A stretch of 52,029 nt of DNA, from NCBI GenBank assembly GCA_004296955.1, contig SCVB01000041.1, positions 1-52,029 on the forward strand, written 5' to 3'. Origin of the DNA: Brevundimonas sp. Lineage in GTDB: Bacteria > Pseudomonadota > Alphaproteobacteria > Caulobacterales > Caulobacteraceae. Position 1 is the stretch's first letter. Every line of letters starts with the position of its first letter. Shown here piece after piece: positions 20,009 through 29,151 of the stretch. The translations under genes and the position numbers were made by a program. The notes beneath the pieces were generated by a model. The model searched no databases, was not told where the DNA came from, and worked only from the letters and a program-made list of their open reading frames with translations.

Positions 20009-22087
20009 TCAGGCCTGGCGCATCAGCGCCGGCCCGCCCATCAGCGGATCGCTGACGGAATCCGCGCCGGTCTCGATCCGTCCGGCCAGGCGGCGGAGGA
20101 AGCCGTCGGGCCCGCGCAGGACGACGTCGTACCAGCCGTGCCCGGCGACGCCCAGGCGCCGCACCGCGTGCCCGGCCGGGGCGACGGTCGTGCGCCACGG
20201 GGCCTCGTCGGGCCGGTAGGGGTCGGCGGCGGCCTCGACCGCGTGCACACCCTCGCCGCTGTTGAACAGCGTCAGCCGCAGCTCGCGCGCGCCGGGGTCG
20301 ACGGCGGCCGCCAGGCCGAGGGCGTCGCGCCCGGCGTGGCCGACGAAATGGCGATGGAAGCCGTTCGGACCCTGCACCCACAGATCATAGGCGCCCCCGT
20401 CCCAGACGTCCGCGAGCGCGGCCCCGGCGCCGACGGTGTAGCGCCGCGGCGGACGCTCCAGGCGCAGCCGGTCGTAGACGTGGAAGACCGCCGCCGCGGG
20501 TCCGAGGTTGCGGAAGGTCAGGGCCAGGGCCCCGTCGCGTCGGGCCTCGTCGACCTCGAGGGCGTATGGCAGGGCGCGGGACCGTCGGACCCCGGTGACC
20601 TGAACCGGGGCCGCCGGCGTCGCGGGCGTGGCCGGGGTGCTGCGGCCCGGCAGGGCGGCGGCGCGGGCGGCCATGGCCTCGGTGGGCGGCAGCGGCGGCA
20701 CGGGGGCGTTGGGGGTGCGGAAATCGAACGCCCCGGTCAGGTCGCCGCAGACCGCGCGCCGCCACGGCGAGATATTGGGCTCCATGACCCCGAACCGGGT
20801 CTCGAGGAAGCGGATCACCGAGGTGTGGTCGAACACCTCGGAACTGACCCAGCCGCCGCGGCTCCACGGCGAGACGACATACATGGGCACGCGCGGGCCC
20901 AGTCCGTAGGGGCGGCCGACGAACTCGGGCCGTTCGGTCGCGGCCTCGCTGGCCGTCGTCTGCAGATGGTATTCGCCCGTCGTGTCGACGGTGGAGCCGC
21001 CATGCCCCGGCGTCGGCGGCGCGGGCGGCGGGACGTGGTCGAAGAAGCCGTCGTTCTCGTCGAACATGACGAACAGCACGGTGCGGGCCCAGACGGCCGG
21101 GTCGGCGGTCAGGGCCTCGATCACCCGGGCGGTGTAGTCGGCGCCCTGGGCCGGGCTGGAAGGGCCGGGGTGTTCCGAGGCCGCCGCCGGGGCGACGATC
21201 CACGACACCTGCGGGAGGGTCCCGGCCAGGACGTCTTCGCGCAGCCTTTCCAGTGGTCGGGTGCCGAGCCCCAGTTCGGCCAGACGGGGATCCGAGCCGG
21301 CCGTCCCGGCGTGGCTGTCGCGGAAGGTCTGGAAACCGGCCACCGGATTGTCGGTGAAGTTGTCGGCCATGTCCTGGTAGATGCGCCAGCTCACCCCCGC
21401 CTGCAGCAGCCGCTCCGGATAGGTGGTCCAGCGATAGCCGTCGGGATGGCCGCCATCGGCGACGAGGGCGTCGTGAGAGTTGGAGAGCGAGGGGCCGCCC
21501 ATCGTCCCGGTGGGATCGTTGGTCCCGCTCCACAGGAACAGGCGGTTGGAATTGGTCCCGGTCTGCATCGCGCAATGGTACGCGTCGCAGACGGTGAAGG
21601 CCTCGGCCAGGGCGTACTGGAACGGGATGTCCGCCTCGCCGAAATATCCCATCGAATGCTCGGTCTTGGCGACCGGCCAGGCGCCCATCCGCCCCTCGTC
21701 CCAGGCCGCCTGGGCGTCGGGCCAGCTGTGCGGCGTGCCCTCAACCCGCATCAGGCGGAAGTCCTCGGCGGTGTTCAGCGGAAACGGGGCGATCACCGGG
21801 GGTCGGTCCGGGGCCTGGCGGTTGGCCTGGACCCAGCAGGTGGCGCCCGACCGGCCGGGGGCGTCGGCCACGGGGATGGGGAAGCGGTCGCCAAAGCCGC
21901 GCACGCCCCGCATCGCCCCGAAATAGTGGTCGAACGACCGGTTCTCCTGCATCAGGATCACCACATGGGCGACGTCGGCGACGGTCCCCGTGCGGACGTC
22001 GGCGGGGATGCTCATCGCCCGGGCGATGGCCGGCGCCAGGGCGGCGGCGCCGGCGGCGAGCAGCAGGCGACGGCGGTCGAGGGTCAT
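20009..22087 (-). CDS. Phosphocholine-specific phospholipase C
   Basis: 692 aa, exported. DRRRLLLAAGAAALAPAIARA is a Tat-type signal with consecutive Arg. The catalytic phosphoesterase domain carries HVVILMQENRSFDHYFG with the conserved Glu-Asn metal site, and later MFDENDGFFDHVPPP. The C-terminal part (about 500-690) has two related beta-rich segments like DUF756, seen in PlcH/PlcN enzymes. The reaction is hydrolysis of phosphatidylcholine or sphingomyelin outside the membrane, releasing phosphocholine. Length matches the family. AAGGA lies upstream of the ATG. It may help scavenge phosphate or choline; no Pho box is obvious. Confidence 0.92.
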   Translation of the reverse strand: MTLDRRRLLLAAGAAALAPAIARAMSIPADVRTGTVADVAHVVILMQENRSFDHYFGAMRGVRGFGDRFPIPVADAPGRSGATCWVQANRQAPDRPPVIAPFPLNTAEDFRLMRVEGTPHSWPDAQAAWDEGRMGAWPVAKTEHSMGYFGEADIPFQYALAEAFTVCDAYHCAMQTGTNSNRLFLWSGTNDPTGTMGGPSLSNSHDALVADGGHPDGYRWTTYPERLLQAGVSWRIYQDMADNFTDNPVAGFQTFRDSHAGTAGSDPRLAELGLGTRPLERLREDVLAGTLPQVSWIVAPAAASEHPGPSSPAQGADYTARVIEALTADPAVWARTVLFVMFDENDGFFDHVPPPAPPTPGHGGSTVDTTGEYHLQTTASEAATERPEFVGRPYGLGPRVPMYVVSPWSRGGWVSSEVFDHTSVIRFLETRFGVMEPNISPWRRAVCGDLTGAFDFRTPNAPVPPLPPTEAMAARAAALPGRSTPATPATPAAPVQVTGVRRSRALPYALEVDEARRDGALALTFRNLGPAAAVFHVYDRLRLERPPRRYTVGAGAALADVWDGGAYDLWVQGPNGFHRHFVGHAGRDALGLAAAVDPGARELRLTLFNSGEGVHAVEAAADPYRPDEAPWRTTVAPAGHAVRRLGVAGHGWYDVVLRGPDGFLRRLAGRIETGADSVSDPLMGGPALMRQA

Positions 22088-22105
22088 GCGGGCGTCCTTG
22101 CATCA

Positions 22106-22123
22106 CCGCCCGGCGGCGGGCGG
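22106..22123. terminator. GC hairpin after the dicarboxylate symporter
   Basis: CCGCCCG-GCGG-CGGGCGG has a perfect seven-base stem in the 93-bp space between the symporter stop and the phospholipase start. No T run, so termination is only possible, not shown. Confidence 0.3.
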
Positions 22124-22180
22124 CTCCGGGACCGTCCTAGGGATGGAATGCGAACCGGCGATGACGGCCCCGGCGGCCCG

Positions 22181-23476
22181 CTAGATCCCCGCCGTCGGAT
22201 CCGGCTCGGCCGCCGCGTCCCGGCCCTCGACGATACGGGCCGCCGCGAGGTCGGCGGTGACATTGCCGATGGTGCGGAAGATGTCGGGAATGACCTCGAC
22301 GGCCAGCAGCAGGGGCAGGACCTGGATCGGCACGCCCATCGCCAGGCAGATCGGGGCGATGGAGACGAAGAAGCTGATCTGTCCGGGCAGGCCGACCGAG
22401 CCGATCGAGATGGCGATGGCCGTCAGTCCGCCGGCGATCCAGGCCGCCGGGCCGAGGTCGACGCCGTGCAGGTGGGCGACATAGATGACCACGGCGAGGT
22501 TGGCGACGGGGCTGGTGATGCGGAACACCGCCACCGCCAGCGGCAGGACCAGGCCCGCCGTCGGGGTCGAGACGCCGAGCGCGAGGCGCGCCTGCTCGAC
22601 CATGGCGGGCAGGCTGGCCAGCGACGACTGGGTCGAGAAGGCGACGACCTGGGCCGGGATGATCCCGCGCGCGAACCGGGCCAGGCCGATACGCCCCCAG
22701 GGCACGGCCACGGCGTAGATCAGGAGGATCAGGCCGAGCTGGGCCAGCACCACCATGGCGACGTAGTGGCCGAGGGTGCCCAGCGCGCCGAGGCCGGCGT
22801 TCAGCCCCACGCCCATCGACAGGGCGAAGACGCCGATGGGGGCCGCCAGCAACACCCAGTGAACGATGGTGATCATGGTCTCGGACACGGCCTCGAAGAA
22901 GCCGACGAGCGGCGCGCGGCGAGCGGGGCCGAGGCGGGTGACGGCGAAACCGAAGGCGATGGCGAAGACCACTATACCGAGGATGTTGTCCTCGACGGCG
23001 GCCCGCACGGGATTGGCCGGCGCGAGATTGGCGAGGAAGGCCGCGATGCCGCCCCCGGCCGCGCTCTCGCGCACCACCGCGGCGTCGGGCGCCCCGGCCA
23101 GCAGAACGGCCGCGCCCGCGGGATCGATCGGCCACAGCAGATGCAGGGCCTCGGAGGCGAAGATGGCATAGACCGTCGCGGCCAGCAGCAGGACGCCGAA
23201 CACCATCAGCGCCTTCAGCGCCCGGCGGCCGGTCGCCGCCGCGTCGGCGATCGAGGCGATGCCGGTCACCAGCAGGCTGAAGACCAGCGGAATGATGGTC
23301 ATCTTCAGCGCATTGAGCCACAGGGTCCCGATCGCGCCGATCAGTTCGGCGGTCCCCCCGCCTCCGGGCAGGCCCCAGGCCTGGGCCGCGGCCCCGGCGA
23401 ACAGGCCGGCCAGCAGGGCGACGAGCACCCACAGGCTCAGGGACATCAGGGCGGAGCGGAGTCGGGAAGCGGCCAT
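22181..23476 (-). CDS. Dicarboxylate/amino acid:cation symporter (DAACS family)
   Basis: 431 aa inner-membrane secondary transporter with about eight spans plus two re-entrant loops. The diagnostic serine-rich loop is AFSTQSSLASLPAM (about residue 280), and SVGLPGQISF forms the second loop. The early WLNALKMTIIPLVFSLLVTG matches the conserved SLC1/GltP/DctA helix 2. It imports an acidic substrate such as a C4-dicarboxylate, glutamate or aspartate with Na+ or H+; specificity is not resolved. It lies 92 bp upstream of the phospholipase on the same strand and 80 bp after mnmH. Confidence 0.92.
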   Translation of the reverse strand: MAASRLRSALMSLSLWVLVALLAGLFAGAAAQAWGLPGGGGTAELIGAIGTLWLNALKMTIIPLVFSLLVTGIASIADAAATGRRALKALMVFGVLLLAATVYAIFASEALHLLWPIDPAGAAVLLAGAPDAAVVRESAAGGGIAAFLANLAPANPVRAAVEDNILGIVVFAIAFGFAVTRLGPARRAPLVGFFEAVSETMITIVHWVLLAAPIGVFALSMGVGLNAGLGALGTLGHYVAMVVLAQLGLILLIYAVAVPWGRIGLARFARGIIPAQVVAFSTQSSLASLPAMVEQARLALGVSTPTAGLVLPLAVAVFRITSPVANLAVVIYVAHLHGVDLGPAAWIAGGLTAIAISIGSVGLPGQISFFVSIAPICLAMGVPIQVLPLLLAVEVIPDIFRTIGNVTADLAAARIVEGRDAAAEPDPTAGI

Positions 23477-23556
23477 CGGGGGAAGCTAGGCGCCGTCGGG
23501 GCGTTTTACCATCCGTCGCGTGCGTGAACGATCCGCACGATCGCCAAGAGCCGCGT

Positions 23557-24618
23557 TCAGGCGGGCCTGAAGCCGGCGAGTCCCTCGACGACCTGGTCGG
23601 CGGCGGCCTCAAGGTCGGCGTCGGCCAGCGATGGGAGCTCGACGCGGGCCAGTTCGGCGTGGTCGCCGGCCTGGCCCTGGCGGCGATAGGCCGGGTCGTA
23701 GTGGTGGACGATCAGCTCGGTCGCCAGGGCCTCGACCTGACCGGCGGCGGCGAGGGCGCGCCAGGCGGCGACGGTTTCCTTGCCGATGTGGCGCGGCAGG
23801 CGGGTCAGGGCGACATCCAGCGCCGACGGATCGGCGGCGATGGCGGCGTAGTCGCGCACGGTGCGGGCGGCGCGGACCGGGACCGGGGAGTCGAGCCGGA
23901 TTCTCGGGGCGGCGGACATGGCGGCCCACAGCGACGGCGGGATCACGCGGGCGCCGATCTTCGAGCTCTCGGCCTCGACCAGCACCGGGCGGGCGGGGTC
24001 GAGGCGGGACAGGGCGTCGTGCAGCCGGCTCTCGAAGGCCTTCTGCGACGGCTGGCCGCCGGGCATGGCCCCGAACAGCGAGCCGCGATGGGCGGCGAGG
24101 GCCTCGAGGTCGAGGGTCTGGACGCCGCGCGCGGCGAGGGCCGACAGCAGCGCCGTCTTGCCCGCGCCGGTCGGCCCGTCGAGCAGGACCGGCCGGTGCG
24201 CCAGCGGCGTATCGTACAGGGCCGCCGTGACCTGTCGCCGCCAGGTCTGGTAGCCGCCTTCCAGCACCGTCACGGGCCAGCCGACCTGGTCCATCACCGT
24301 GACCATGGCCCCCGACCGCTGGCCGCCGCGCCAGCAATAGACCAGCGGCCGGAACGACCCGTCGCGGCCGCCCAGCGCCCCTTCCAGATGCGTCGCGATA
24401 TTGCGCGCCACCATCGCCGCGCCGGTGCGGCGGGCGAGGAATTTCGAGCCCTGCACATACTCTGTCCCGACCGCCGCCCGCTGGGCGTCGTCCAGCACCG
24501 GCAGGTTGAGGGCGCCGGGGAGGTGATCGAGCGCGAACTCGGCCGGGCTGCGCACGTCGATGATGGCGTCGAAGGCGTCGCGCGCCCCGGCCGTCAGATC
24601 GGTCGTGCGGCGGATCAT
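23557..24618 (-). CDS. mnmH: tRNA 2-selenouridine synthase MnmH (SelU/YbbB)
   Basis: 353 aa. An N-terminal rhodanese domain has its catalytic Cys95 in [14 protein letters not shown]-terminal P-loop domain has GPTGAGKT at 148-155. It replaces sulfur with selenium at 2-thiouridine in the wobble position of certain tRNAs, via a geranylated intermediate, using selenophosphate. The ATG at 24618 overlaps the stop of selD by four bases (ATGA), which fixes the start. The frame stays open as far as 27006, but that extension is antisense to the amidohydrolase and out of frame in selD. The selD partner next door supplies its substrate. Confidence 0.95.
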   Translation of the reverse strand: MIRRTTDLTAGARDAFDAIIDVRSPAEFALDHLPGALNLPVLDDAQRAAVGTEYVQGSKFLARRTGAAMVARNIATHLEGALGGRDGSFRPLVYCWRGGQRSGAMVTVMDQVGWPVTVLEGGYQTWRRQVTAALYDTPLAHRPVLLDGPTGAGKTALLSALAARGVQTLDLEALAAHRGSLFGAMPGGQPSQKAFESRLHDALSRLDPARPVLVEAESSKIGARVIPPSLWAAMSAAPRIRLDSPVPVRAARTVRDYAAIAADPSALDVALTRLPRHIGKETVAAWRALAAAGQVEALATELIVHHYDPAYRRQGQAGDHAELARVELPSLADADLEAAADQVVEGLAGFRPA

Positions 24619-25661
24619 GCGGCGACGCGCACCCGCGGCGGGCCCGCGACGACGCGGCCGACCACGGCGGCCCGGTCGAAGCCCTGATCCCGCGCCAGGG
24701 CCAGCACCGCCTCCGCCCGGTCGGCGGCGACGGCGATCAGCAGGCCGCCGGAGGTCTGGGGATCGGTCAGCAGGTCGCGGCGCCAGTCCTCGAGCCCCGC
24801 CGGCAGGTCGACGCCCTCGCCATAGCTGGCCCAGTTGCGGCCCGAGGCGCCGGTGCGCACCCCGTCCACGGCCAGGGCCTCGACCCCCTCCAGCAGCGGC
24901 GGCGCTGTCGTCAGCTCGACCGTCAGCCCCGCCCCGCGCGCCATCTCCAGCGCATGGCCCAGCAGGCCGAAGCCGGTGACGTCGGTGACGGCGTGGACCC
25001 CGGCCAGGCCGGCCAGCTTCGTCCCCACGGTGTTCAGCTTCGTGGTCGAGGCGATCAGGGCCGCATAGCCCGCCGCTTCGAGCCGCTCCTGTTTGAACGC
25101 CGCGCTCAGCACGCCGACGCCCAGCGCCTTGGTCAGGATCAGCACGTCCCCGGCCCGCGCGCCGCGATTGGTCAGGACCTGGTCCGGATGCACCAGCCCC
25201 AGCGCGACGAGGCCGTAGATCGGCTCGACGCTGTCGATCGAATGGCCGCCCGCGACCGGTATGCCCGCGGCCGCGCAGACCGAGGCCCCGCCCTGCAGGA
25301 TTCGCCCGATGGTCTCCGTCGACAGCACATTGACCGGCATGCCGACCAGGGCGAGGGCGAAGATCGGCGTCGCCCCCATGGCGTAGACGTCGGACAGGGC
25401 GTTGGTCGCGGCGATGCGGCCGAAGTCGAACGGGTCGTCGACCACCGGCATGAAGAAGTCCGTCGTCGCCACCAGAGCCTGCTGGTCGTTCAGCCGCCAG
25501 ACGGCCGCGTCGTCGCTGGTCTCGGTCCCCACCATCAGATCGGCGAAGACGGCGGCCTGCGGGATGCCCTTCAGTATGTCCTGCAGCACGGCGGGGGCCA
25601 GCTTGCAGCCGCAGCCGCCGCCGTGGGCGAGGGAGGTCAGGCGCGGTTCGGGCGTGGTCAT
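24615..25661 (-). CDS. selD: Selenide, water dikinase SelD
   Basis: 348 aa. It makes selenophosphate from selenide and ATP. The catalytic loop is [11 protein letters not shown] with Cys17, Cys19 and Lys20, the same numbering as the E. coli enzyme. The first Cys is encoded by TGC, not a UGA selenocysteine codon, so the enzyme can be made without the Sec machinery. Glycine-rich AIRS-type motifs include [12 protein letters not shown] and [13 protein letters not shown]. It overlaps mnmH, so the product is likely dedicated to tRNA selenation. No selA, selB or selC is seen in this window. Divergent from the amidohydrolase, with 115 bp between. Confidence 0.95.
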   Translation of the reverse strand: MTTPEPRLTSLAHGGGCGCKLAPAVLQDILKGIPQAAVFADLMVGTETSDDAAVWRLNDQQALVATTDFFMPVVDDPFDFGRIAATNALSDVYAMGATPIFALALVGMPVNVLSTETIGRILQGGASVCAAAGIPVAGGHSIDSVEPIYGLVALGLVHPDQVLTNRGARAGDVLILTKALGVGVLSAAFKQERLEAAGYAALIASTTKLNTVGTKLAGLAGVHAVTDVTGFGLLGHALEMARGAGLTVELTTAPPLLEGVEALAVDGVRTGASGRNWASYGEGVDLPAGLEDWRRDLLTDPQTSGGLLIAVAADRAEAVLALARDQGFDRAAVVGRVVAGPPRVRVAA

Positions 25662-25776
25662 CCTGCGGGCTTAGGGCCAAACGCCCGCCGAACTCAACAG
25701 CGCGAAGCTCTGCATTCGCCGTTGCCAGCCTGACGCCGCCGGACCAAAGTCGGCGCTTCAACCCGGGGGCGGAACG

Positions 25777-27099
25777 ATGCGACTTCTTCTTGCGACGACG
25801 GCGGCGCTGGCCATTCTCACCGGCGGGGCCGCCCAGGCCCAGACCGGGTCGACCGAGGTCGAGCTGCGCCAGGCCATCGCGCGGGACTATGACGCCAACC
25901 TCGGCGCCCTGTTCGACGACTTCCACCGCAATCCGGAACTGTCGGGCATGGAGGTGCGCACCGCCGGCGTCATGGCGGCCCAGCTGACGGCCCTCGGCTA
26001 CGACGTCACGAGCGGCGTCGGCGGCACGGGCGTGGTGGCGGTGCTGCGCAACGGCGACGGCCCGACCGTCATGATCCGCGCCGACATGGACGGCCTGCCG
26101 CTGGCCGAACAGTCGGGCCTGGCCAACGCCTCGACCGTGCATCAGGTCGACAGCGACGGGGTCGAAAAGCCCGTCATGCACGCCTGCGGCCACGACGTGC
26201 ACATCACCGCCCTGATCGGCACGGCGCGACAGATGATGGCCCGGCGACAGGACTGGTCCGGCACCCTGGTCCTGGTCGCCCAGCCGGCCGAGGAGCGCAT
26301 CTTCGGCGCCCGGGCCATGGTCAGCGACGGCCTCTACACCCGCTTCCCCAAGCCGGACATCGCCCTCGCCTTCCACGTCTCGGCGGACCTCGCCACCGGC
26401 CTGATCGACATCCCCCTGGGCATCACCGCCTCCAGCTCGGACAGCGTCGACATCGCCGTGCACGGCGTCGGCACCCACGGCGCCTATCCCCACCTCGGGG
26501 TCGACCCGATCGTGGTGGCCTCGGCCATCGTCATGAACCTGCAGACCCTGGCCAGCCGCAGCGTCAATCCGCTGGAGGGGGCGGTGGTCACCGTCGGATC
26601 CTTCCACGGCGGCATCAAGCACAACATCATTTCGGACCGCGTCGACCTGCAGCTGACCGTCCGGTCCGACAATCCCGAGACGCGGCTGGTCCTGCTGGAC
26701 GGCATCGACCGGGTGGCGCGCGGCACCGCCCTGGCGCTGGGCGTGTCCGAGGATCATCTGCCCACCGTGGTCCGCTCGCCGACCGAGACCACGCCCCCGA
26801 CCATCAATGACGCCGCCACCGCCGCCCGCGTGCGGACCGCCGTGGGCGCGGCCATGGGGGTGGAGCGGCTGGTCGACGTTCCCCGCTCCGGCATGGGGGC
26901 CGAGGATTTCGCCTGGTTCGTCACGCCCGAGAGCGGGGTGAAGGGGGTCTATTTCAATGTCGGCGGCACCCCGGCCGACCAGGTCGATACCGCCCCCGGC
27001 CACCACTCGCCCCTGTTCCGCATCGATCCGCGGCCCTCGGTGACCACCGGCGTCGAGGCCATGGTCGTGGCGGCCCAGGCGCTGATGCCGAAGGGGTGA
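25777..27099 (+). CDS. M20-family amidohydrolase, exported
   Basis: 440 aa. A Sec signal peptide (LLLATTAALAILTGGAAQAQ) is followed by a peptidase M20D/hippuricase-type enzyme. Metal-binding features are MHACGHDVHITALIG (Cys and two His), PAEERIFGA with the catalytic Glu pair, and a late His in GHHSPLF. The dimerisation lid lies between about residues 215 and 330. Relatives hydrolyse N-acyl amino acids, hippurate or peptide conjugates; here it acts in the periplasm. A GGGGGCGGAACG precedes the ATG. No neighbour clarifies the substrate. Confidence 0.92.
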   Translation: MRLLLATTAALAILTGGAAQAQTGSTEVELRQAIARDYDANLGALFDDFHRNPELSGMEVRTAGVMAAQLTALGYDVTSGVGGTGVVAVLRNGDGPTVMIRADMDGLPLAEQSGLANASTVHQVDSDGVEKPVMHACGHDVHITALIGTARQMMARRQDWSGTLVLVAQPAEERIFGARAMVSDGLYTRFPKPDIALAFHVSADLATGLIDIPLGITASSSDSVDIAVHGVGTHGAYPHLGVDPIVVASAIVMNLQTLASRSVNPLEGAVVTVGSFHGGIKHNIISDRVDLQLTVRSDNPETRLVLLDGIDRVARGTALALGVSEDHLPTVVRSPTETTPPTINDAATAARVRTAVGAAMGVERLVDVPRSGMGAEDFAWFVTPESGVKGVYFNVGGTPADQVDTAPGHHSPLFRIDPRPSVTTGVEAMVVAAQALMPKG

Positions 27100-27169
27100 G
27101 GCGCCCCCGGAAAACGCTGGACCGCCCCGACGTAAACTCCGCTAACTGCCGCCAAAGCGGAGCCGCGCC

Positions 27170-27835
27170 ATGATCACCGTCCACCACCTGAACGATTCCC
27201 GCTCGCAGCGCGTGTTGTGGCTGCTTGAGGAGATGGGCCTGCCCTATGAGGTGAAGCGGTACCAGCGCGACGCGAAGACCAGTCTCGCCCCCGCGGCGCT
27301 GAAGGCCATCCATCCGCTGGGCAAGTCGCCGGTGCTGGACGACGGCGAGGCGCGGGTGGCCGAGACCGGGGCGATCATCGAATATCTGCTGGAGACCTGG
27401 CCCGCCGCCGGGCTCCGCCCCGCCGCCGGAACGCCGGAGGGACGCCGCTTCACCTACTGGCTGCACTATGCCGAGGGATCGGCCATGACGCCCCTGCTGC
27501 TGAAGCTGATCTTCACCGTCCTGCCCAAACGCGTGCCCTTCCTCGCGCGCGGCGTCGCCAAGGGCATCAGCAAGGCGATGAACGCCAACATGATCGACCC
27601 GCAGATCACGGCCCACACCGCCTTGTGGGAGGCCGAGCTCGGCAAGTCGGAATGGTTCGCCGGCGACGCCTTCTCGGCCGCCGACATCATGATGAGCTTC
27701 CCGGTCGAGGCCGCGGGCAGCCGCATCGGCTACGGCGCCGACAAGCCGAGGTTGAAGGCCTTCCTGCAGCGAATTCACGCCCGGCCGGCCTACCAGCGGG
27801 CGCTGGAGCGGGGCGGCCCCTACAGCTACGCCTGA
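27170..27835 (+). CDS. Glutathione S-transferase
   Basis: 221 aa, cytoplasmic. The N-terminal thioredoxin-fold domain starts ITVHHLNDSRSQRVLWLLEEMGLPYEV. It contains the conserved cis-Pro site in HPLGKSPVLDDG and the glutathione-binding ETGAIIEYL. The C-terminal helical domain (about 90-215) has FSAADIMMSFPVEA. The likely catalytic Ser or Asn lies in NDSRSQR. The substrate is unknown; detoxification of electrophiles is the usual role. Confidence 0.93.
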   Translation: MITVHHLNDSRSQRVLWLLEEMGLPYEVKRYQRDAKTSLAPAALKAIHPLGKSPVLDDGEARVAETGAIIEYLLETWPAAGLRPAAGTPEGRRFTYWLHYAEGSAMTPLLLKLIFTVLPKRVPFLARGVAKGISKAMNANMIDPQITAHTALWEAELGKSEWFAGDAFSAADIMMSFPVEAAGSRIGYGADKPRLKAFLQRIHARPAYQRALERGGPYSYA

Positions 27836-27936
27836 GGCCGGGCGGCAGGCTGGCGCCGGCGCCACAGTGGACGGAATGCGCACGCGCCCCTCGCACGTCG
27901 CCGCAACCCGCCCGTGAACCAGACGTTAACAGCCCC

Positions 27937-28125
27937 ATGCGTCTGAGAACCGTCCAAGTCATCGCCGCCCTGACCGCTGCGGTCGCCTTCGTGCTGGCGT
28001 TCATCGCGACCGGGATTTTCATCGTCTCCGGCCTGTTCATGGCGCTGGGGCTGGCGGCCGTCGCCTGGCTGGCCTGGAGCCTGGTGCATCAGGTGCGACG
28101 GCGCAGGCGCGACCGGCCTGCATAA
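27937..28125 (+). CDS. Small two-span membrane protein, 62 aa
   Basis: Not recognised. Two hydrophobic segments (about 7-28 and 30-50) are followed by a very basic tail (QVRRRRRDRPA), giving an N-in/C-in hairpin topology with the tail in the cytoplasm. Codon use is GC-rich at third positions like its neighbours. The frame is open upstream to 27625 but that part overlaps the GST gene in another frame. The ATG at 27937 has no clear ribosome binding site, so the call is moderate. Confidence 0.55.
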   Translation: MRLRTVQVIAALTAAVAFVLAFIATGIFIVSGLFMALGLAAVAWLAWSLVHQVRRRRRDRPA

Positions 28126-28144
28126 CGGCGTTGTGCCGTGCCCC

Positions 28145-28173
28145 TTGAACCTTGGGGCCCGGCGCCCTAGTCT
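28145..28173 (+). promoter_or_regulatory. Candidate housekeeping promoter of greA
   Basis: TTGAAC (28145-28150), 17 bp, then TAGTCT (28168-28173): a reasonable sigma-70 pair about 80 bp before the greA ATG. Confidence 0.35.
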
Positions 28174-28253
28174 CTTTGGCCGGTCGCAAGCGCCCAGCGA
28201 CCTCTGGCGTGTCACCAAATCTTCAGTCGGGCGAAGCAAGAAACTCACGACAT

Positions 28254-28727
28254 ATGGAAAAAGTGCCGATGACGGCCGAGGGCTACCGTGTCCTCGACGA
28301 TCAGCTGAAGCAATTGAAGTCCGTGGAGCGGCCGAGCGTAATCTCGGCCATCTCGGAAGCGCGCGAGCATGGCGATCTGTCTGAAAACGCAGAGTATCAT
28401 GCGGCCAAGGAACGGCAGGGCTGGATCGAGGGCCAGATCGCCGACATCGAGGACAAGATCAGCCGCGCCCAGGTCATCGACGTCTCCAAGCTGGACGGCG
28501 ATCAGGTCATGTTCGGCGCCACGGTCACCGTGGTCGACGAGGACACCGAGGACGAGAGCCGCTACCAGATCGTCGGCGAGCACGAAGCCGATGTGAAGGC
28601 GGGCAAGATCTCCATCGCCTCGCCGATCGCCCGCGCCATGATCTCGAAATCGGTCGGCGACGTGGTCGAGGTCAACACCCCCGGCGGCGTCAAGGCCTAC
28701 GAAATCCTCAAGGTCGAGTGGAAATAG
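28254..28727 (+). CDS. greA: Transcription elongation factor GreA
   Basis: 157 aa, the standard length. The N-terminal coiled-coil finger (about 1-75) contains [20 protein letters not shown] with the acidic tip that reaches the RNA polymerase active site. The C-terminal FKBP-like domain ends [12 protein letters not shown]. It stimulates cleavage of backtracked RNA. The frame extends upstream to 28152, but ATG 28254 is chosen because [14 protein letters not shown] is where GreA proteins begin. Four bases separate its stop from the VOC gene. Confidence 0.97.
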   Translation: MEKVPMTAEGYRVLDDQLKQLKSVERPSVISAISEAREHGDLSENAEYHAAKERQGWIEGQIADIEDKISRAQVIDVSKLDGDQVMFGATVTVVDEDTEDESRYQIVGEHEADVKAGKISIASPIARAMISKSVGDVVEVNTPGGVKAYEILKVEWK

Positions 28728-28731
28728 CCGG

Positions 28732-29151
28732 ATGACCGACGCCCCCGGAACGCGCCCGCCTCTGGTGTCGCACGTTTCGGTCGGCGTCAGCGACCTCGCC
28801 AGAGCCGGGGCCTTCTACGACGCCGCCCTGGCGCCGCTCGGCGTGCGCCGCGTCATGGAGCATCCCATGGGCATCGCCTGGGGGCGGAGCTTTCCTGAAT
28901 TCTGGGCCTCGCGCCCGCACGACCGGGCGCCGCCCAGCGCGGGCAACGGCGTGCATGTCTGCTTCAATGCGCCGGATCAGGCGGCGGTCGCCGCCTTCCA
29001 CGCCGCCGGCGTCGCGGCCGGCGGTCGCGATGACGGCCCGCCCGGACTGCGTCCGGACTACGCACCCGGCTACTACGCCGCCTTCCTGCGCGATCCGGAC
29101 GGCAACAAGGTCGAGGCCCTGTGCTGGGTCGCGCAGCCCGCCGCGACGTGA
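28732..29151 (+). CDS. VOC family (glyoxalase/bleomycin resistance-like) protein
   Basis: 139 aa with the two beta-alpha-beta-beta-beta halves of the vicinal oxygen chelate fold. The first is VSHVSVGVSDLARAGAFYDAAL; the second begins HVCFNAPDQAAVAAFHAA and ends YYAAFLRDPDGNKVEALCW. Candidate metal ligands are His14 and the final Glu. Members include lyases, isomerases and resistance proteins, so the activity is unknown. It lies in a tight greA-VOC-ELM1 run, sharing the four bases GTGA with the next gene. Confidence 0.92.
   Translation: MTDAPGTRPPLVSHVSVGVSDLARAGAFYDAALAPLGVRRVMEHPMGIAWGRSFPEFWASRPHDRAPPSAGNGVHVCFNAPDQAAVAAFHAAGVAAGGRDDGPPGLRPDYAPGYYAAFLRDPDGNKVEALCWVAQPAAT

Noticed and set aside
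20138-23527. 1129-codon plus-strand open frame
   Set aside because: Antisense to phospholipase C and the dicarboxylate symporter; composition is Arg/Gly/His-rich shadow sequence with no domain.
24619-27006. Long minus-strand extension of the mnmH frame
   Set aside because: It is out of frame within selD and antisense to the amidohydrolase; an open frame this long is expected in GC-rich DNA.
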